Shown piece by piece: positions 62,279 to 64,000 of a stretch of 64,000 nt of DNA. Made by a program: the position numbers and the translations under genes. Where the stretch lies: positions 1 to 64,000 of the forward strand of contig NZ_JANZXA010000005.1 of the NCBI RefSeq assembly GCF_025153475.1, given 5' to 3'. Each line of letters begins with the position of its first letter. Position 1 is the stretch's first letter. Under the pieces are notes generated by a model. It was given only the letters and a program-made list of their open reading frames with translations, did not search any database and was not told the DNA's origin. Origin of the DNA: Novosphingobium mangrovisedimenti (lineage in GTDB: Bacteria > Pseudomonadota > Alphaproteobacteria > Sphingomonadales > Sphingomonadaceae).

Positions 62279-64000
62279 TTAGAAGTTCATCGTCACACCG
62301 GTGAAGATGTAGCGACCGAGCGGATCGTAGGTGCCCGGATAGGTGTTGCCGTTGCAGAGGACGCTGGCACAAGCGCTCGACGACACCAGCGGCGGCTGCT
62401 TGTCGAAGAGGTTGGTCGCACCCAGACGCCACTGCAGGTGGTCGCCGATGTCGTAGGTCATCGTCAGGTCGAAGTAGTCCTGAGCGGCGATCTTGGAGTC
62501 GAGCGAGTTGGTGACACCAGCCTCATAGTCGACAGCCGAGATGTGACGCCACTGAACGGACGCACCGAAGCCGCCAGCCGTACGGAAGGTGGCACGGGCC
62601 TTGTGACGCCACGTCGGCAGCGGCGTGGCCGTGGAAGAACCACCGCAGGTCGGACCATAGACACCCGAGCAGTCGTAAGGCGTGCTCAGGCCGTCGTCGA
62701 CGACGTAGCGGTCGAGCAGCGTTCCGACGAGGTTCAGCGACAGCGTGCCGGCCGAAGCGATTTCAGTCGACCAGTTGCCGGTGAACTCGAAACCACGGGT
62801 CTTCACGCCACCGACGTTGACCGGCGTATCGATCACGTAACCGTCCGAGCTCAGCCAGAGCGAGCCGGCAGCGTTACGCGTAACGAGAGCACAGGCCTGG
62901 AGGTTCTCGTCGTCGACGCACGAATTCAGGATGGCATCGGCGCCGTAGCCCTGAATCGCGTTCTTCACCTTGATGTCGAACCAGTCGACGCTGATCGTCA
63001 GCCTGGGGATCCAGCGCGGCTGGATAACGACACCGAGTGTCTTGGTGGTCGCCTTTTCCGGATTGAGATCCGGGTTACCACCGATCAGGCCGTTGTACTG
63101 TTCGGCCGGGTTGGCAGTGACCTTGCTGCCCAGCGGAATGCCCTGGGCAAGACAGCCCACGTCGGCAGCCGTGATGGTGAAGCCGCTGCAGGGGTCGCTC
63201 ACGCCATCAAGCGCGACGATCTGCGGCGCGAACAGCTCCTGGATGTTCGGCACGCGAACCGCGCGGTTGTAGCCGGCACGGATGCGGATGTCTGACACCG
63301 GAGCGAAGTCCACACCGAGCTTGAAGGTATCGGTGTTGAACGTGCGGCCGTTCGAGATCTTGTAGTGCGAATAGCGATAGCCGCCGTTGAACGACAGGTT
63401 GTAGACCAGACCGTCCTGAATCAGCGGGATATCGATTTCGCCGAAGAACTCGGTGACCTTGTAGTTGCCGGCAGTGTCCTTGGTCGGTGCGCCCTGGCCG
63501 GTGAGGTCACCGGTGTTGAACGCATTGTCCGCCGTCAGTTCAAGAGCATCGCGGCGATATTCCGCACCGATCGCGATGTTGATGCCGTCCGATGCCAGCG
63601 GCGACTGGATACCGTACTCGCCGAGGAGGCCGGTGAAGGTCGCGCTGAACACCTGCTGCGAGGTCTGCCCCTTGATGATGCCGGTAGCACCCAGGTAGCC
63701 GATCTGGTCAGCCGTGATCGGATTGCCGCTGAAGATGTCGTAGGGCACGCAGTTCGGATCGGTTCCGTTGAGCGCGGCGCGGCAGATCGGGTTACCGCTG
63801 CCATCGGTCACGACATCGAGAGCGTTCCGCAGGCGGGCGACCGAGAACTCGTTCGAGTAGACCTGCGTGTAGTTGGTACGGCCGTACTGGTAGTAGGCGT
63901 CGTACGACCATGCCTTGCCCAGCTCGCCACGCGAACCGATGACGGTGCGGAACGAGGTGTGCTGGAGGTCCGAAACACGCGGACCGCCTTCCACGTTGCG
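62279..64000 (-). CDS. TonB-dependent receptor, C-terminal part
   Basis: At least 573 residues of the barrel of a TonB-dependent outer-membrane receptor; the plug and N terminus are beyond the right edge. Recognisable are RIRAGYNRAVRVPNIQELFA, NGLIGGNPDLNPEKATTKTL, VDWFDIKVKNAI, and the C-terminal WRLGATNLFDKQPP and FTGVTMNF ending in Phe as outer-membrane proteins do. Loop cysteine pairs such as CSGVYGPTCGG are frequent. Receptors of this kind import siderophores, glycans or peptides; the substrate is unknown. It precedes the TPR-sulfotransferase operon. Confidence 0.95.
   Translation of the reverse strand, partial: RNVEGGPRVSDLQHTSFRTVIGSRGELGKAWSYDAYYQYGRTNYTQVYSNEFSVARLRNALDVVTDGSGNPICRAALNGTDPNCVPYDIFSGNPITADQIGYLGATGIIKGQTSQQVFSATFTGLLGEYGIQSPLASDGINIAIGAEYRRDALELTADNAFNTGDLTGQGAPTKDTAGNYKVTEFFGEIDIPLIQDGLVYNLSFNGGYRYSHYKISNGRTFNTDTFKLGVDFAPVSDIRIRAGYNRAVRVPNIQELFAPQIVALDGVSDPCSGFTITAADVGCLAQGIPLGSKVTANPAEQYNGLIGGNPDLNPEKATTKTLGVVIQPRWIPRLTISVDWFDIKVKNAIQGYGADAILNSCVDDENLQACALVTRNAAGSLWLSSDGYVIDTPVNVGGVKTRGFEFTGNWSTEIASAGTLSLNLVGTLLDRYVVDDGLSTPYDCSGVYGPTCGGSSTATPLPTWRHKARATFRTAGGFGASVQWRHISAVDYEAGVTNSLDSKIAAQDYFDLTMTYDIGDHLQWRLGATNLFDKQPPLVSSSACASVLCNGNTYPGTYDPLGRYIFTGVTMNF

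Noticed and set aside
1..64000. Search for tRNA, rRNA, CRISPR arrays, transposases and prophage genes
   Set aside because: None could be recognised by eye; small RNAs and diverged elements cannot be excluded without a covariance-model search.

Overview
The window is GC-rich chromosomal DNA from an alphaproteobacterium, most likely a Novosphingobium-like member of the Sphingomonadaceae. The evidence is the mix of families: a MucR-type zinc-finger regulator, a large TonB-dependent receptor, a class II DAHP synthase, an M16 peptidase, beta-oxidation-type SDRs and crotonases, and a Tad (Cpa) pilus locus arranged as in sphingomonads. No rRNA, tRNA, CRISPR array, intact insertion sequence or prophage was seen. 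The assignment is by family content only.

Layout. 1-1967 (-) is the N-terminal part of a giant RTX-like, type I-secreted protein that runs off the left edge. 2.3-3.6 kb holds an inverted-repeat operator candidate, a TetR remnant and a metallo-beta-lactamase-fold gene. 3.7-10.8 kb (-) is a chemosensory operon, cheA-cheW-cheY-cheB-cheR-mcp, with a divergent two-gene unit (unknown protein plus a second CheY-like receiver) up to 11.8 kb. 11.8-15.5 kb (-) is a surface-glycan unit: glycosyltransferase, Wzx-like flippase and a glycerophosphotransferase-like enzyme. 16.8-17.5 kb is a chimera of a P450 remnant and a TonB-receptor remnant. 17.5-27.5 kb is lipid and central metabolism: an extended SDR, a crotonase, a DEAD-box helicase, malic enzyme, two SDRs and a CocE-type hydrolase.

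27.5-29.1 kb is an AT-richer, gene-poor patch with a DUF3775 protein and small ORFs. 29.2-37.5 kb is core housekeeping: DAHP synthase, M16 peptidase, Nfu, TsaB, RimI, MucR, Fur and a PlsC-like acyltransferase. 37.5-38.6 kb is a methionine aminopeptidase paired with a ParD-like antitoxin protein behind a perfect 14-bp palindromic operator. 38.8-45.5 kb holds a lipoprotein, ispH-thrB-rnhA, a FUSC-like membrane protein, a DUF1508 protein, a lipase-like hydrolase and a D-amino-acid-dehydrogenase-like flavoprotein.

45.6-53.0 kb (+) is the Tad pilus locus cpaA-B-C-D-E-tadB-tadC, with no cpaF ATPase and no pilin gene. 53.2-57.4 kb holds a Gly/Met-rich secreted protein, a flavin reductase, and an SDR-TetR-mtnP operon. 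57.5-64 kb (-) is the most unusual part: a TonB-dependent receptor (cut by the right edge), then a tight operon of TPR-sulfotransferase, Asp/Asn beta-hydroxylase-type oxygenase and TPR-2OG-Fe(II) oxygenase. This looks like a protein- or peptide-modification module of unknown target.

The best candidates for something not well described are the TPR-sulfotransferase/oxygenase cluster next to the receptor, and the Map/ParD-like pair with its palindrome. Start sites were chosen by Shine-Dalgarno spacing where possible and are noted when they differ from the longest frame.
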